Shown here: positions 8,854 to 17,256 of the stretch, in pieces | How the letters are laid out: every line of letters starts with the position of its first letter | How positions within the stretch are numbered: position 1 is the first letter of the stretch | Assembly: GCA_046704385.1 (NCBI GenBank) | Contig: JBJKSB010000098.1 | Location: 1-60,332 of the forward strand | DNA: 60,332 nucleotides | Origin: GH45 sp046704385 | Lineage (GTDB): Bacteria; Bacteroidota; Bacteroidia; Bacteroidales; SZUA-534 | Direction: 5' to 3' | Translations under genes and position numbers: made by a program | Notes under the pieces: model-generated | Database searches by the model: none | Seen by the model: only the letters and a program-made list of their open reading frames with translations | Told to the model about the DNA's origin: nothing

Positions 8854-9795
8854 ATGAAAATTGGTGTTGATATAATGGGTGGTGATTTCGCCCCGAAAGC
8901 TTCGGTTTTGGGTGCAATTAAAGCCTACAATGAACTGCCGGAAGATGTCAAGCTTGTGCTTATTGGCGATGAAGTCCGGATTAAAGAAATATTGATTGGC
9001 GAAAATGTTGAGCCTAATCTGTTTGAGATAGTTCATACGGACGAAGTAATCACAATGGGCGATCATCCTGCCAAAGCATTTGCAGCTAAACCAAAATCGA
9101 GTATTGCTATAGGTTTTCACCTTTTGCAGAAAAAACTCATCGATGGTTTTGCAAGTGCAGGAAACACCGGTGCCATGTTAGTTGGTGCCATGTATACTAT
9201 AAAATCGATACCGGGTGTAATAAGGCCTTGTATTTCGGCTGAATTACCTCAGTACAGTGGCAAACCAACCATTCTGCTTGATGTTGGAATTAATCCCGAT
9301 TGCCGTCCCGATGTTCTTTACCAGTATGGAGTTATTGGTTCAGTATATGCTTCGCGTGTTTTTGGAATTGAAAACCCCAAAGTGGCCTTACTGAACATTG
9401 GTTCTGAAGAGCAAAAAGGGAACCTGGTGGTAAAAAGCACCTACGAATTGATGAAAGATAACAAAGAATTCAACTTTGTGGGGAATGTTGAAGCAAACGA
9501 ATTATTTGGTGATTGTCCGGCCGATGTCATAGTTTGTGATGGCTTTACCGGAAATGTAGCGTTGAAAGAAGCCGAGGGCCTCTATAAAATTATGATGAAA
9601 AGGAATCTTAGCGATGATTTTTTTCATCAGTTTAATCCCGAAGTTCACGGTGGTACCCCGATTCTGGGTGTAAATTCAACAGTAATTATCGGACATGGAG
9701 CATCCAGTCCAACTGCCATACGTACCATGATTATGAAAACCAGGGGCGTTATAGAGGCTAAAGTATCTGAAAAACTAATCGAATTATATCAATAA
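8854..9795 (+). CDS. plsX: Phosphate acyltransferase PlsX
   Basis: The 313-residue protein starts MKIGVDIMGGDFAP, the PlsX signature, and contains ASAGNTGAM, LLDVGINPDCRP and CDGFTGNVALK, all typical of the family. PlsX converts acyl-ACP and phosphate into acyl-phosphate for PlsY, beginning phospholipid synthesis. Its stop codon overlaps the ATG of fabH by one base (TAATG), so the two are translationally coupled. Confidence 0.96.
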   Translation: MKIGVDIMGGDFAPKASVLGAIKAYNELPEDVKLVLIGDEVRIKEILIGENVEPNLFEIVHTDEVITMGDHPAKAFAAKPKSSIAIGFHLLQKKLIDGFASAGNTGAMLVGAMYTIKSIPGVIRPCISAELPQYSGKPTILLDVGINPDCRPDVLYQYGVIGSVYASRVFGIENPKVALLNIGSEEQKGNLVVKSTYELMKDNKEFNFVGNVEANELFGDCPADVIVCDGFTGNVALKEAEGLYKIMMKRNLSDDFFHQFNPEVHGGTPILGVNSTVIIGHGASSPTAIRTMIMKTRGVIEAKVSEKLIELYQ

Positions 9796-10799
9796 TGTCA
9801 AATATCAAAGCAATAATTACCGGTGTCGGAGCCTATGTCCCCGAATATATACTTGATAATCATGAACTCAGCCGGATGGTTGACACTTCCGATGAATGGA
9901 TCATGACCAGGGTAGGAATTAAAGAAAGAAGAATTCTTAAAGAAAAAGGTGAAGGAGCTTCTTTCATGGGCGAAAAAGCGGTAAAACAATTGCTTGAAAA
10001 AACAAAAACTTCGGTTGATGAGGTCGATTTGTTGATCTGTGCGACCGTTACCCCCGATATGCCTTTCCCGGCAACAGCAAATATTATTGCCGACAAAGTG
10101 GGTATCAAAAATGCCTTTCATTTTGATATTAATGCCGGTTGTTCAGGTTTTGTTTACACATTAATTACAGCTGCAAAATTTGTTGAATCGGGTCAATACA
10201 AAAAAGTAATTGTGGTGGGTGCCGAAAAAATGTCGGCAATTACCGATTATACCGATCGTACTACCTGTCCTTTATTTGGTGATGCAGGAACGGCTGTAAT
10301 GCTGGAACCTGGCACCGAGGGTTTAGGTATTCAGGATTATATTGCCCGCTCCGATGGTATGGGACGTCAATATTTGTATATGAAAGGAGGAGGTTCATGT
10401 AATCCGGCATCGCACGAAACAGTTGATCAGCGCCAGCATTTTATTTTTCAGGAAGGACAACCTGTATTTAAGAATGCAGTATCACGCATGGCCGATGTTT
10501 CTGCTGAAATTATGGAACGCAACAATCTTTCAGCCGACGATCTTTCTTGGTTGGTTCCTCACCAGGCAAATTTGCGAATTATTGATGCTACAGCCAAACG
10601 CATGGGACTTGATCCTGCTAAAGTGATGATAAATATTGAGCGATATGGAAATACTACCAGTGCAACCATTCCGTTATGCTTATGGGAATGGGAAAAACAA
10701 CTTAAAAAAGGCGATAATCTGATTCTTTCAGCATTTGGAGCAGGTTTTACCTGGGGTACTATTTACCTGAAATGGGCGTATGATGGAGATAAAATTTAA
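9795..10799 (+). CDS. fabH: 3-oxoacyl-ACP synthase III
   Basis: The 334-residue condensing enzyme has the full FabH triad: Cys in FDINAGCSGF, His in WLVPHQANLRI and Asn in ERYGNTTSATIP. The segment DEWIMTRVGIKERRI near residue 32 is the FabH substrate-entry signature. The enzyme joins acetyl-CoA (or a branched acyl-CoA) to malonyl-ACP to begin fatty-acid synthesis. The gene is coupled to plsX by the TAATG overlap. Bactofilin follows 49 nt later. Confidence 0.96.
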   Translation: MSNIKAIITGVGAYVPEYILDNHELSRMVDTSDEWIMTRVGIKERRILKEKGEGASFMGEKAVKQLLEKTKTSVDEVDLLICATVTPDMPFPATANIIADKVGIKNAFHFDINAGCSGFVYTLITAAKFVESGQYKKVIVVGAEKMSAITDYTDRTTCPLFGDAGTAVMLEPGTEGLGIQDYIARSDGMGRQYLYMKGGGSCNPASHETVDQRQHFIFQEGQPVFKNAVSRMADVSAEIMERNNLSADDLSWLVPHQANLRIIDATAKRMGLDPAKVMINIERYGNTTSATIPLCLWEWEKQLKKGDNLILSAFGAGFTWGTIYLKWAYDGDKI

Positions 10800-10848
10800 A
10801 TTTGTTTGTCCATTTAATTAGATAAATTTAACTTTAAAGAAAATAACC

Positions 10849-11247
10849 ATGGCTAAAACAATGGAAACGGAACAAAAACAAATTAATATAATTGGCGCAG
10901 GAACAAACATCAAAGGTGATATAAACTGTTCAGGTGACATTAGAATTGATGGGGGTTTGGTTGGTAATCTTAACGTACAGGGTAAAGTGGTAATTGGAAC
11001 CACTGGATCAATTAAAGGTGAAATTACCTGTAAAAACTCTGATGTGGAAGGTAAAATTGAGGGCAAAATCTCAGTAACTGAACTATTATCATTAAAAGCA
11101 ACTTCGTCAATTCAGGGTGATATCAAAACCCGCAGGCTGGCTATTGAACCAGGAGCAAATTTCACCGGAAACTGCGTAATGAACCATGCTTCATCAGGTT
11201 CTGTATCAGCAGCTCCTCCTAAATTGGATGACGAGAAGAAAAAATAA
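10849..11247 (+). CDS. Bactofilin (polymer-forming cytoskeletal protein)
   Basis: The 132-residue protein has a short polar head, then a right-handed beta-helix of about residues 12-110 with the recurring bactofilin pattern GxIxGDIxxxGxxxIxGxVxGxI (for example TNIKGDINCSGDIRIDG and GSIKGEIT). It ends in a Ser/Pro/Lys-rich tail. Bactofilins self-assemble into non-nucleotide filaments that influence cell shape and wall enzymes. The end of the gene overlaps atpZ by 20 bp, so translation of the ATP synthase group probably begins under coupling to bactofilin. Confidence 0.92.
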   Translation: MAKTMETEQKQINIIGAGTNIKGDINCSGDIRIDGGLVGNLNVQGKVVIGTTGSIKGEITCKNSDVEGKIEGKISVTELLSLKATSSIQGDIKTRRLAIEPGANFTGNCVMNHASSGSVSAAPPKLDDEKKK

Positions 11248-11467
11248 TAACAGAAAAAAAGACCAATCATATTATATTGCCAGGTATTCAGGGCTTGCCT
11301 TTGAAATGCTTGGCATTATTGTTTTAGGGGTTTTCGCCGGCAAAAAAATTGACGATTACCGGCAGGCCGATTTCCCTCTTTTCACTATGATATTAGCATT
11401 GCTATCTGTTTTTGTTTCATTATATTTGGTCATCAAAGATTTGATAAATAATGGAACTAAACCTTAA
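11228..11467 (+). CDS. atpZ: AtpZ-type F0F1 ATPase accessory membrane protein
   Basis: The 79-residue protein starts MTRRKNNNRKKDQSYY, then has two predicted helices around GLAFEMLGIIVLGVFAGKKID and FTMILALLSVFVSLYLVI. The glycine-rich first helix and the charged GKKIDDY loop are typical of AtpZ, a small protein found at the front of atp operons and implicated in cation handling or assembly. The frame is open 14 codons further upstream, but the ATG at 11228 gives the family-like N-terminus. It overlaps bactofilin by 20 bp and the next gene by 17 bp. Confidence 0.8.
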   Translation: MTRRKNNNRKKDQSYYIARYSGLAFEMLGIIVLGVFAGKKIDDYRQADFPLFTMILALLSVFVSLYLVIKDLINNGTKP

Positions 11468-11834
11468 GAAATTCTCCCTAAATTTTCTCGTTTTTTTAAC
11501 CCTGATTGCTGCTATACATTACCTGCTCATTAGAAGCTTTCCCCATTTTATGGGAATTACTATAAAAATATTTACGGAAATTTATGCTTTCCTGGTAATA
11601 CTTAATCTTGCTCATTTTTTGGGTATTCGCTGGCTTTTTAAAAAATGGGCAAAATATGCCGGGTTTCTTTTTACCGGGATGAGCCTTTTGAAAATGGGTG
11701 TCAGTATACTTTTTTTAGTTCCTTATATTTTTCCTTCAACTCAATATTCAACGCCAGCGGTTTTAAATTTTATAGGAGTTTATTTTTTTACTCTTGCTTT
11801 TGAAGTGATTTTTATGGTCAAAAACATGATATAA
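11451..11834 (+). CDS. Small four-helix membrane protein, AtpI-like position
   Basis: The 127-residue protein has about four hydrophobic helices and basic loops (for example FKKWAKYAG). It sits exactly where AtpI would lie, between atpZ and atpB, and overlaps atpZ by 17 bp. AtpI helps assemble the c-ring in other bacteria, so a similar role is a reasonable guess, although sequence similarity to AtpI is not obvious. Bacteroidota atp clusters commonly carry an uncharacterised protein of this kind (compare DUF6168). Confidence 0.6.
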   Translation: MELNLKKFSLNFLVFLTLIAAIHYLLIRSFPHFMGITIKIFTEIYAFLVILNLAHFLGIRWLFKKWAKYAGFLFTGMSLLKMGVSILFLVPYIFPSTQYSTPAVLNFIGVYFFTLAFEVIFMVKNMI

Positions 11835-11970
11835 ATCCTGTTTTTTTGATTTGGGTTTTAATAATAATTGAAATGATTTTTTAACCTTTGTGGAATAAAC
11901 ATAAAAGCACCAATGTTGTTTATTCAGCATCAGTATAAATTGTTAATTAGCTTGATATTAAAGTAGACTA

Positions 11971-13053
11971 ATGAAGAGAGTTTTTAGCTTGCTAGTGGCA
12001 TTGTGTTTTGTCGTTGTATTATCGGCAAACGAAGAACATTCACCCCAGGAATCTCCTAATAATCATGCCGAAGAGGAATTTGATCCTTCCGAAGTAATTA
12101 TGCACCATATTAGCGATGCACATTCATGGGATTTATTTGAACGTACCAATAAAGAAACAGGCGAATTACAACCGGTTAGCATGCCTCTGCCTGTAATTTT
12201 ATTTTGCAATGGCAAGTTGGATGTATTTATGTCTTCAGAATTTCATCATGGTGAATCACATGTAAAAAAGGGTGATCGTGAATATATACTTTACGAAAAC
12301 AAAATATACCTTGCAAACAATGGTGAATTGCAGCTTAATGACGAGCACCAACCCATTAACCTAAAACCGGTTGATTTGTCTATCACCAAAAATGTTTTTG
12401 CCATGCTGGTTTCAGCAATTTTAATGCTGCTCATTTTTATTTCCATGGCTCGCATGTATAGCAACAAAAAAAGTGCTCCCCGTGGCATTCAGGGTTTTCT
12501 GGAACCCATCGTTTTATTTATTGTGGACGATATTGCAAAACCTAATATTGGCGAGCACAAGTACAAAAAATACTTACCTTATTTATTAACTGTATTTTTC
12601 TTTATCTGGATAAATAACCTGTTGGGATTGGTTCCTTTTTTACCGGGTGGGGCAAACGTTATGGGAAACATTGCCGTTACTTTTACCCTGGCAGCATTTT
12701 CAATGATTTTGATAAACTTTAGCGGGAATAAAACCTATTGGGGTCATATTTTTGCACCCCCTATCCCAATATGGCTATACCCGGTAATGATCCCGGTTGA
12801 AATAATTGGGGTACTATCGAAGCCATTTGCTTTGATGATCCGGCTTTTTGCAAACATAATGGCTGGGCATATTATTGCGTTAAGTTTGGTTTCACTAATT
12901 TTTATTTTTAAAACGGTCTGGATGTCCCCGGTTTCAATAGCATTCGTAATTTTTATGGATATTTTGGAACTTTTGGTGGCCATTTTACAAGCATATATTT
13001 TTACGCTATTGTCGGCCATATTTATAGGCATGGCGGTACAAGAGCATCATTAA
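11971..13053 (+). CDS. atpB: ATP synthase F0 subunit a
   Basis: The 360-residue protein has a cleavable-looking signal (ending about VLSANEE), an exported His/Glu-rich N-terminal extension of about 120 residues, and then the membrane core of subunit a. The essential arginine is in KPFALMIRLFANIMAGHII, and the last helix carries the expected AILQAYIFTLLSAIFI. The extension makes it longer than the 240-270 residues of most bacteria, a feature common in Bacteroidota. It forms the proton half-channels against the c-ring. AtpE starts 25 nt downstream. Confidence 0.95.
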   Translation: MKRVFSLLVALCFVVVLSANEEHSPQESPNNHAEEEFDPSEVIMHHISDAHSWDLFERTNKETGELQPVSMPLPVILFCNGKLDVFMSSEFHHGESHVKKGDREYILYENKIYLANNGELQLNDEHQPINLKPVDLSITKNVFAMLVSAILMLLIFISMARMYSNKKSAPRGIQGFLEPIVLFIVDDIAKPNIGEHKYKKYLPYLLTVFFFIWINNLLGLVPFLPGGANVMGNIAVTFTLAAFSMILINFSGNKTYWGHIFAPPIPIWLYPVMIPVEIIGVLSKPFALMIRLFANIMAGHIIALSLVSLIFIFKTVWMSPVSIAFVIFMDILELLVAILQAYIFTLLSAIFIGMAVQEHH

Positions 13054-13078
13054 TTATAATAATTTAAACTAATTTATT

Positions 13079-13291
13079 ATGACAGGAATTTCAATTGCGG
13101 CAATCGGAGCCGGATTAGCAGTAATCGGAGCCGGTGTAGGTATCGGCAGAGTAGGTGGATCAGCTGTTGAGGCTATCGCACGTCAACCGGAAGCTTATTC
13201 GCAAATACAGACTACCATGATTATTGCTGCCGCCCTTGTTGAAGGGGTTGCACTTTTTGCTGTTGTGGTATCGTTACTTGTTGCAAAGTAA
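13079..13291 (+). CDS. atpE: ATP synthase F0 subunit c
   Basis: The 70-residue protein is the usual helical hairpin: Gly/Ala-rich helix 1 (IGAGLAVIGAGVGIGRVGG), the polar loop ARQPEA and helix 2 with the ion-carrying glutamate E55 in AALVEGVALFAVV. The residues that make Na+ sites in sodium-type rings (Gln in helix 1 and Ser/Thr after the Glu) are absent, being Ile and Gly here, so coupling is most likely to protons. A strong hairpin follows the stop codon directly. Confidence 0.97.
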   Translation: MTGISIAAIGAGLAVIGAGVGIGRVGGSAVEAIARQPEAYSQIQTTMIIAAALVEGVALFAVVVSLLVAK

Positions 13292-13297
13292 AAAAAG

Positions 13298-13330
13298 AAT
13301 TTTCCTGTAACGGTTGGTTACAGGAAAATT
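13298..13330 (+). repeat. Perfect 14-bp hairpin after atpE
   Basis: AATTTTCCTGTAAC (13298-13311) and GTTACAGGAAAATT (13317-13330) are exact inverse complements with a 5-nt loop. The stem begins 6 nt after the atpE stop and is not followed by a T-run, so it is not a standard intrinsic terminator. It fits an mRNA 3'-end stabiliser or partial attenuator that could raise subunit c output relative to atpF and later genes. Confidence 0.8.
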
Positions 13331-13411
13331 TATGTTACATCTGATTGTTGCCCGAATGGGAAGATCAGCAATTTTGAAAGTGAACGTTAAAAACTTTGAT
13401 TTTTTAATATT

Positions 13412-13906
13412 ATGGATTTAGTAACTCCTGCGATAGGACTCGTATTTTGGACTGTAGTAATTTTTATTCTTCTACTGGTGGTGTTAAGGCTGTTTGCCTG
13501 GAAACCCATATTGAATGCAATTAATGAACGGAACGAAAGCATTAATGATGCATTAAAATCGGCAGACAATGCTAAAGAAGAAATGGCAAAGCTAAAAGCC
13601 GATAATGAACAGATATTGAAAGAGGCTCGAATTGAACGCGACAAAATTATAAAAGAAGCCCGCGATATGAAAGAAAAAACATTGTCAGAAGCGAAATCGC
13701 AGGCAAAAGTTGAAGCCGATTCCATTATTGCATCAACCAAGGCAGCCATCGAAAATGAAAAACGGGCAGCTATTAATGACATTAAAAACCAGGTGGCCGC
13801 GCTTTCTATTGAGATTGCAGAAAAAATTCTATCAAAAGAATTAAGTAATAAGGAAAGTCAAAAAGCACTTATTGAAGATTTATTAAATAAAACTACCATC
13901 AACTAA
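13412..13906 (+). CDS. atpF: ATP synthase F0 subunit b
   Basis: The 164-residue protein has one N-terminal helix (LVFWTVVIFILLLVVLRLFAW) and then a long, charged coiled coil with Ala/Lys/Glu heptads to the end, the stator stalk of the b subunit. The motif FAWKPILNAINERNESI after the membrane helix is typical. A dimer links subunit a to delta and alpha. AtpH begins 5 nt after the stop. The 120-nt space from atpE holds the hairpin at 13298-13330. Confidence 0.95.
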   Translation: MDLVTPAIGLVFWTVVIFILLLVVLRLFAWKPILNAINERNESINDALKSADNAKEEMAKLKADNEQILKEARIERDKIIKEARDMKEKTLSEAKSQAKVEADSIIASTKAAIENEKRAAINDIKNQVAALSIEIAEKILSKELSNKESQKALIEDLLNKTTIN

Positions 13907-13911
13907 GGAAC

Positions 13912-14454
13912 ATGAATGACAGTAAAATAGCCGTTCGCTACGCTAAAGCCCTTTTTGAGCTGGGTATAGAAAATAAAAATCTCGACCAGCTCCGTAAAGA
14001 TATGGATTTAGTTGCCCATACATGCAGCCTGCCCGATGTTAGTCTGATGTTGGAAAGCCCGGTGGTGGAGAAATCGAAAAAGAAAAAATTGCTGACTGCA
14101 ATTTTAGAGAATAGCGTTCAGCCTCTTACCCTGAAGTTTATTCTGTTAGTGGCCGAACAACGTCGCGAAATGCATATTCAGGCCATCAGCCGGAATTTTA
14201 TTCAGCGTTACCGCGATTATAAAGGAATTAAAGCCGCTAAAATCACCACGGCTATTAAAATTGATGATGAAATACAAAACCAGATCAAGAAAGTAATTTC
14301 AGAGGTTTTTAAATCGGAAGTTGAATTGGCTACTGCTGAGAACAGCGAATTAATGGGGGGTTTTATTCTCAGGGTTGGCGACGAACAAATTGATGCCAGC
14401 GTAACTAATAAACTTAATAAATTAAAGCGCGAATTTTTAGAGAAAACTATTTAA
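13912..14454 (+). CDS. atpH: ATP synthase F1 subunit delta
   Basis: The 180-residue protein begins with the delta signature (IAVRYAKALFELGIE), has the helical N-domain and ends with GGFILRVGDEQIDASVTNKLNKLKRE, the conserved C-terminal block. Delta fixes the peripheral stalk to the alpha-beta head. It is placed directly after atpF and is followed by a 159-nt gap that holds an inverted-phrase island before atpA. Confidence 0.95.
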   Translation: MNDSKIAVRYAKALFELGIENKNLDQLRKDMDLVAHTCSLPDVSLMLESPVVEKSKKKKLLTAILENSVQPLTLKFILLVAEQRREMHIQAISRNFIQRYRDYKGIKAAKITTAIKIDDEIQNQIKKVISEVFKSEVELATAENSELMGGFILRVGDEQIDASVTNKLNKLKREFLEKTI

Positions 14455-14460
14455 GCAGGC

Positions 14461-14597
14461 AGTCCTCAGTCCTCCTTGGGCAGCAGACAGCAAGTTTGAT
14501 AGTGATAAATATAAAAACATAATATTGATAAACCCAGATGTCAGAGGTTCTTCTGAAGCCATACGGCTGGAGACGGTAGACTGAAGACTGAGGATTA
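14461..14597. repeat. Inverted phrase island between atpH and atpA
   Basis: The gap contains TCCTCAGTC at 14463-14471 and its exact inverse complement GACTGAGGA at 14586-14594, with partial copies between (GGAGACGGTAGACTGAAGAC at 14569-14588, an AGAC unit recurring every 8-9 bases). The two arms would close a stem around roughly 115 nt. No ORF or promoter is visible in it. The same type of island with other vocabularies occurs in other gaps of this window. Confidence 0.6.
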
Positions 14598-14613
14598 ATT
14601 TAAATAATAAGAT

Positions 14614-16215
14614 ATGGCAGACATTAAACCTTCAGAAGTTTCCTCGATCTTAAAGCAACAGCTTGAAGGATTTAAATCGGAAAGTGAACTGGAAGAAGTA
14701 GGTACCGTTTTAACCGTTGGTGATGGTATTGCTCGTATTTTTGGTATGTCGCAGGTTCAGTCAAACGAGCTTATTGAATTCGAAAATGGGATAAAAGGGA
14801 TTGCCCTTAACCTTGAAGAAGATAATATTGGTGCGGTAATCCTGGGATCATCAGAAGGTATCCGCGAAGGCGACACCGTAAAAAGAACCAAACGTATTGC
14901 TTCCATAAATGTGGGCGAAGGTCTTTTAGGACGAATTATTAATACCATTGGTGAGCCTATTGATGGCAAAGGACCGATTGAAGGTAAACTATTTGAAATG
15001 CCCCTTGAACGGAAAGCTCCCGGGGTAATTTACCGTCAACCTGTAAAAGAACCGCTGCAAACAGGATTAAAACCTGTTGATGCTATGATTCCCATCGGCC
15101 GAGGCCAGCGCGAGTTGATCATTGGTGACCGTCAAACCGGGAAAACAGCAATTGCCATTGATACCATTATCAATCAAAAAGAATTTTATGATGCCGGAAA
15201 ACCGGTGTATTGTATTTATGTAGCCGTAGGACAAAAGGGATCTACGGTGGCAAATGTGGCTAAGACTTTGCAAAAGCACGGAGCGATGAATTATACAGTA
15301 ATCGTTTCAGCGACAGCTTCCGATCCGGCTGCTATGCAATTTAATGCTCCGTTTGGGGGAGCAGCTATCGGGGAATATTTCCGCGACACAGGACGTGCTG
15401 CGCTGGTAATTTACGATGACTTATCGAAACAAGCCGTTTCGTATCGTGAAGTTTCCTTGCTGTTGCGTCGTCCTCCGGGTCGTGAGGCTTATCCGGGTGA
15501 TGTGTTCTATCTGCATAGCCGTTTGTTGGAACGTGCCGCAAAAATTATTGAATCTGACGTGGTTGCTCGTCAAATGAACGATCTGCCTCCTGTTTTGGCT
15601 GAAGCCAAAGACGAAAACGGCGAACCTCTGGTTAAGGGAGGAGGATCATTAACTGCTTTACCTATTATCGAAACTCAGGCCGGTGACGTTTCGGCTTATA
15701 TTCCAACCAATGTAATATCAATTACCGACGGACAGATCTTTTTGGAATCCGATTTATTCAATTCTGGTATTCGTCCGGCTATTAACGTGGGTATTTCGGT
15801 TTCGCGTGTGGGTGGTAATGCCCAGATTAAATCGATGAAGAAAATTGCAGGAACCCTGAAAATTGACCAGGCCCAATTCCGGGAGCTGGAAGCATTTTCA
15901 AAATTCGGTTCCGATCTTGATGCAGCAACTATGGCCGTACTGGATAAAGGTCGCAAAAATGTTGAAATACTTAAACAGGGTCAATATGCCCCGGTTCCGG
16001 TTGAAAAACAAATCGCTATTATTTATTGCGGTGTGAAAGGTTTATTGAGCCATGTACCAGTTAACAAGGTGAAAGAATTCGAAGTGGAATATCTCGAAAG
16101 AATGGAGATGAAACACCAGGATGCATTGGATGTCCTTAAATCGGGTAAAATTACCGAAGATGTTGAAAACACCTTGAAGGAACTGGCAGAAGAATTATCA
16201 GCAAAATATAAATAA
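14614..16215 (+). CDS. atpA: ATP synthase F1 subunit alpha
   Basis: The 533-residue protein has the alpha P-loop (IGDRQTGKTAIAID), the DDLSKQAVSYREVSLLLRRPPGREA segment and the arginine-finger region ISVSRVGGNAQI, all complete. It starts MADIKPSEVSSILKQQL, a normal alpha N-terminus that meets delta. It forms the non-catalytic sites of the F1 head together with beta. Beta (atpD) is 3 kb downstream, separated by atpG and two unrelated genes. Confidence 0.97.
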   Translation: MADIKPSEVSSILKQQLEGFKSESELEEVGTVLTVGDGIARIFGMSQVQSNELIEFENGIKGIALNLEEDNIGAVILGSSEGIREGDTVKRTKRIASINVGEGLLGRIINTIGEPIDGKGPIEGKLFEMPLERKAPGVIYRQPVKEPLQTGLKPVDAMIPIGRGQRELIIGDRQTGKTAIAIDTIINQKEFYDAGKPVYCIYVAVGQKGSTVANVAKTLQKHGAMNYTVIVSATASDPAAMQFNAPFGGAAIGEYFRDTGRAALVIYDDLSKQAVSYREVSLLLRRPPGREAYPGDVFYLHSRLLERAAKIIESDVVARQMNDLPPVLAEAKDENGEPLVKGGGSLTALPIIETQAGDVSAYIPTNVISITDGQIFLESDLFNSGIRPAINVGISVSRVGGNAQIKSMKKIAGTLKIDQAQFRELEAFSKFGSDLDAATMAVLDKGRKNVEILKQGQYAPVPVEKQIAIIYCGVKGLLSHVPVNKVKEFEVEYLERMEMKHQDALDVLKSGKITEDVENTLKELAEELSAKYK

Positions 16216-16232
16216 AACAGACATTTTGAAGT

Positions 16233-16290
16233 TAGATTCAAGATATAAGACCTATTCTTATTTCTTGAATCATAAGTCTTAAATCTATAA
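16233..16290. repeat. Inverted phrase island between atpA and atpG
   Basis: GATTCAAGA (16235-16243) and TAAGA (16246-16250) pair with TCTTA (16256-16260) and TCTTGAATC (16263-16271), forming a 14-bp stem with one 2x2 internal loop and a 5-nt apical loop. A further copy of the phrase, ATAAGTCTTAAATCTA, follows and is again inverted relative to TAGATTCAAGAT. There is no T-run at the 3' side. It fills most of the 78-nt gap. Confidence 0.7.
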
Positions 16291-16293
16291 AAA

Positions 16294-17175
16294 ATGGCCA
16301 ACTTAAAGGAGATACGAAGCCGGATGGCATCAGTAAAAACAACCCGACAGGTTACCAGTGCTATGAAAATGGTATCGGCAGCTAAATTGCGAAGGGCTCA
16401 GGAGGCTATTATCCGGATCAGGCCTTATGCTGATAAACTTTACGAAATTCTGACCAATTTAAGCCAGAGCCTCGAATCACATACGGAAAATCCTTATTCG
16501 ATTGACCGGGGTGCCAAAAATATACTGCTTGTTACCATAAATTCGAATCGCGGGTTGTGCGGTGCATTTAATGCTAATGTAAACAAACAGGCTGCTCATT
16601 TAATAGAGAATGAATTTGCCGGACAGTTAAAAAATAAAAGTCTTGAGATATTTGCAATTGGTAAAAACACTTTTGATTTTTTCCGTCGTCGCGGATTTGA
16701 TGTTACCAATCATAGCAGTATCTACAATAATCTTAATTTCGAACATGTATCACCCATGGTAGAATCAATTATGAAAGACTATGTTCGCGGTAAATACGAC
16801 CGGGTGATTTTAGTATATAACGAATTCAAAAACGCAGCAACCCAGAATTTGGTGGCAGAACAATTTCTGCCTATTGTGGAAAAGGAACCAGAAAATAATA
16901 CCAGCACAAAGACAGCGGATTATATATACGAACCTTCAAAAGATGAGATAATTAAGGATCTGATCCCGAGGTCGTTAAAAATACAATTTTATAAAGCCCT
17001 GCTCGATTCGCATGCCGCCGAACACGGAGCACGAATGACAGCAATGCATCAGGCCACCGACAATGCCACAGAATTATTGCGTAGCTTGAATTTACAATAC
17101 AACAAAGCACGGCAGGCTGCTATTACAAACGAAATTCTTGAAATTGTAAGTGGAGCGGAGGCCTTAAAAGGATAA
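16294..17175 (+). CDS. atpG: ATP synthase F1 subunit gamma
   Basis: The 293-residue protein starts MANLKEIRSRMASVKTTRQ, has SAMKMVSAAKLRRAQ in the first long helix and ends with MTAMHQATDNATELLRSL and AITNEILEIVSGAEAL, which are the invariant gamma helices of the central shaft. The Rossmann-like middle domain is intact (LLVTINSNRGLCGAFNANV). It links c-ring rotation to catalysis. The order B-E-F-H-A-G is standard, but D and C do not follow directly. Confidence 0.97.
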   Translation: MANLKEIRSRMASVKTTRQVTSAMKMVSAAKLRRAQEAIIRIRPYADKLYEILTNLSQSLESHTENPYSIDRGAKNILLVTINSNRGLCGAFNANVNKQAAHLIENEFAGQLKNKSLEIFAIGKNTFDFFRRRGFDVTNHSSIYNNLNFEHVSPMVESIMKDYVRGKYDRVILVYNEFKNAATQNLVAEQFLPIVEKEPENNTSTKTADYIYEPSKDEIIKDLIPRSLKIQFYKALLDSHAAEHGARMTAMHQATDNATELLRSLNLQYNKARQAAITNEILEIVSGAEALKG

Positions 17176-17254
17176 GAATAGCTCAAAGCTATTAGCAACT
17201 AATGACAATAAAATAAAAACTAAGAGCTAAAACCTCACAACTACGAACTAGACA
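17176..17254. repeat. Phrase island between atpG and the epimerase gene
   Basis: The 81-nt gap is built from AGCTC/AGCTA/TTAGC phrases on both strands: TAGCTCAAAGCTATTAGC at its left and CTAAGAGCTAAAACCTC and CGAACTAG at its right, with AT-rich filler between. The vocabulary differs from the neighbouring islands. No ORF or terminator is evident. Confidence 0.45.
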
Positions 17255-17256
17255 TT

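Noticed and set aside
13079..13291. Possible Na+-translocating c subunit
   Set aside because: The Gln of helix 1 and the Ser/Thr next to the Glu that make sodium sites are replaced by Ile and Gly.
13387..13782. 131-codon minus-strand ORF opposite atpF
   Set aside because: It is a shadow of the coiled-coil coding region of atpF, with Ser/Ala-rich translation and no motif.
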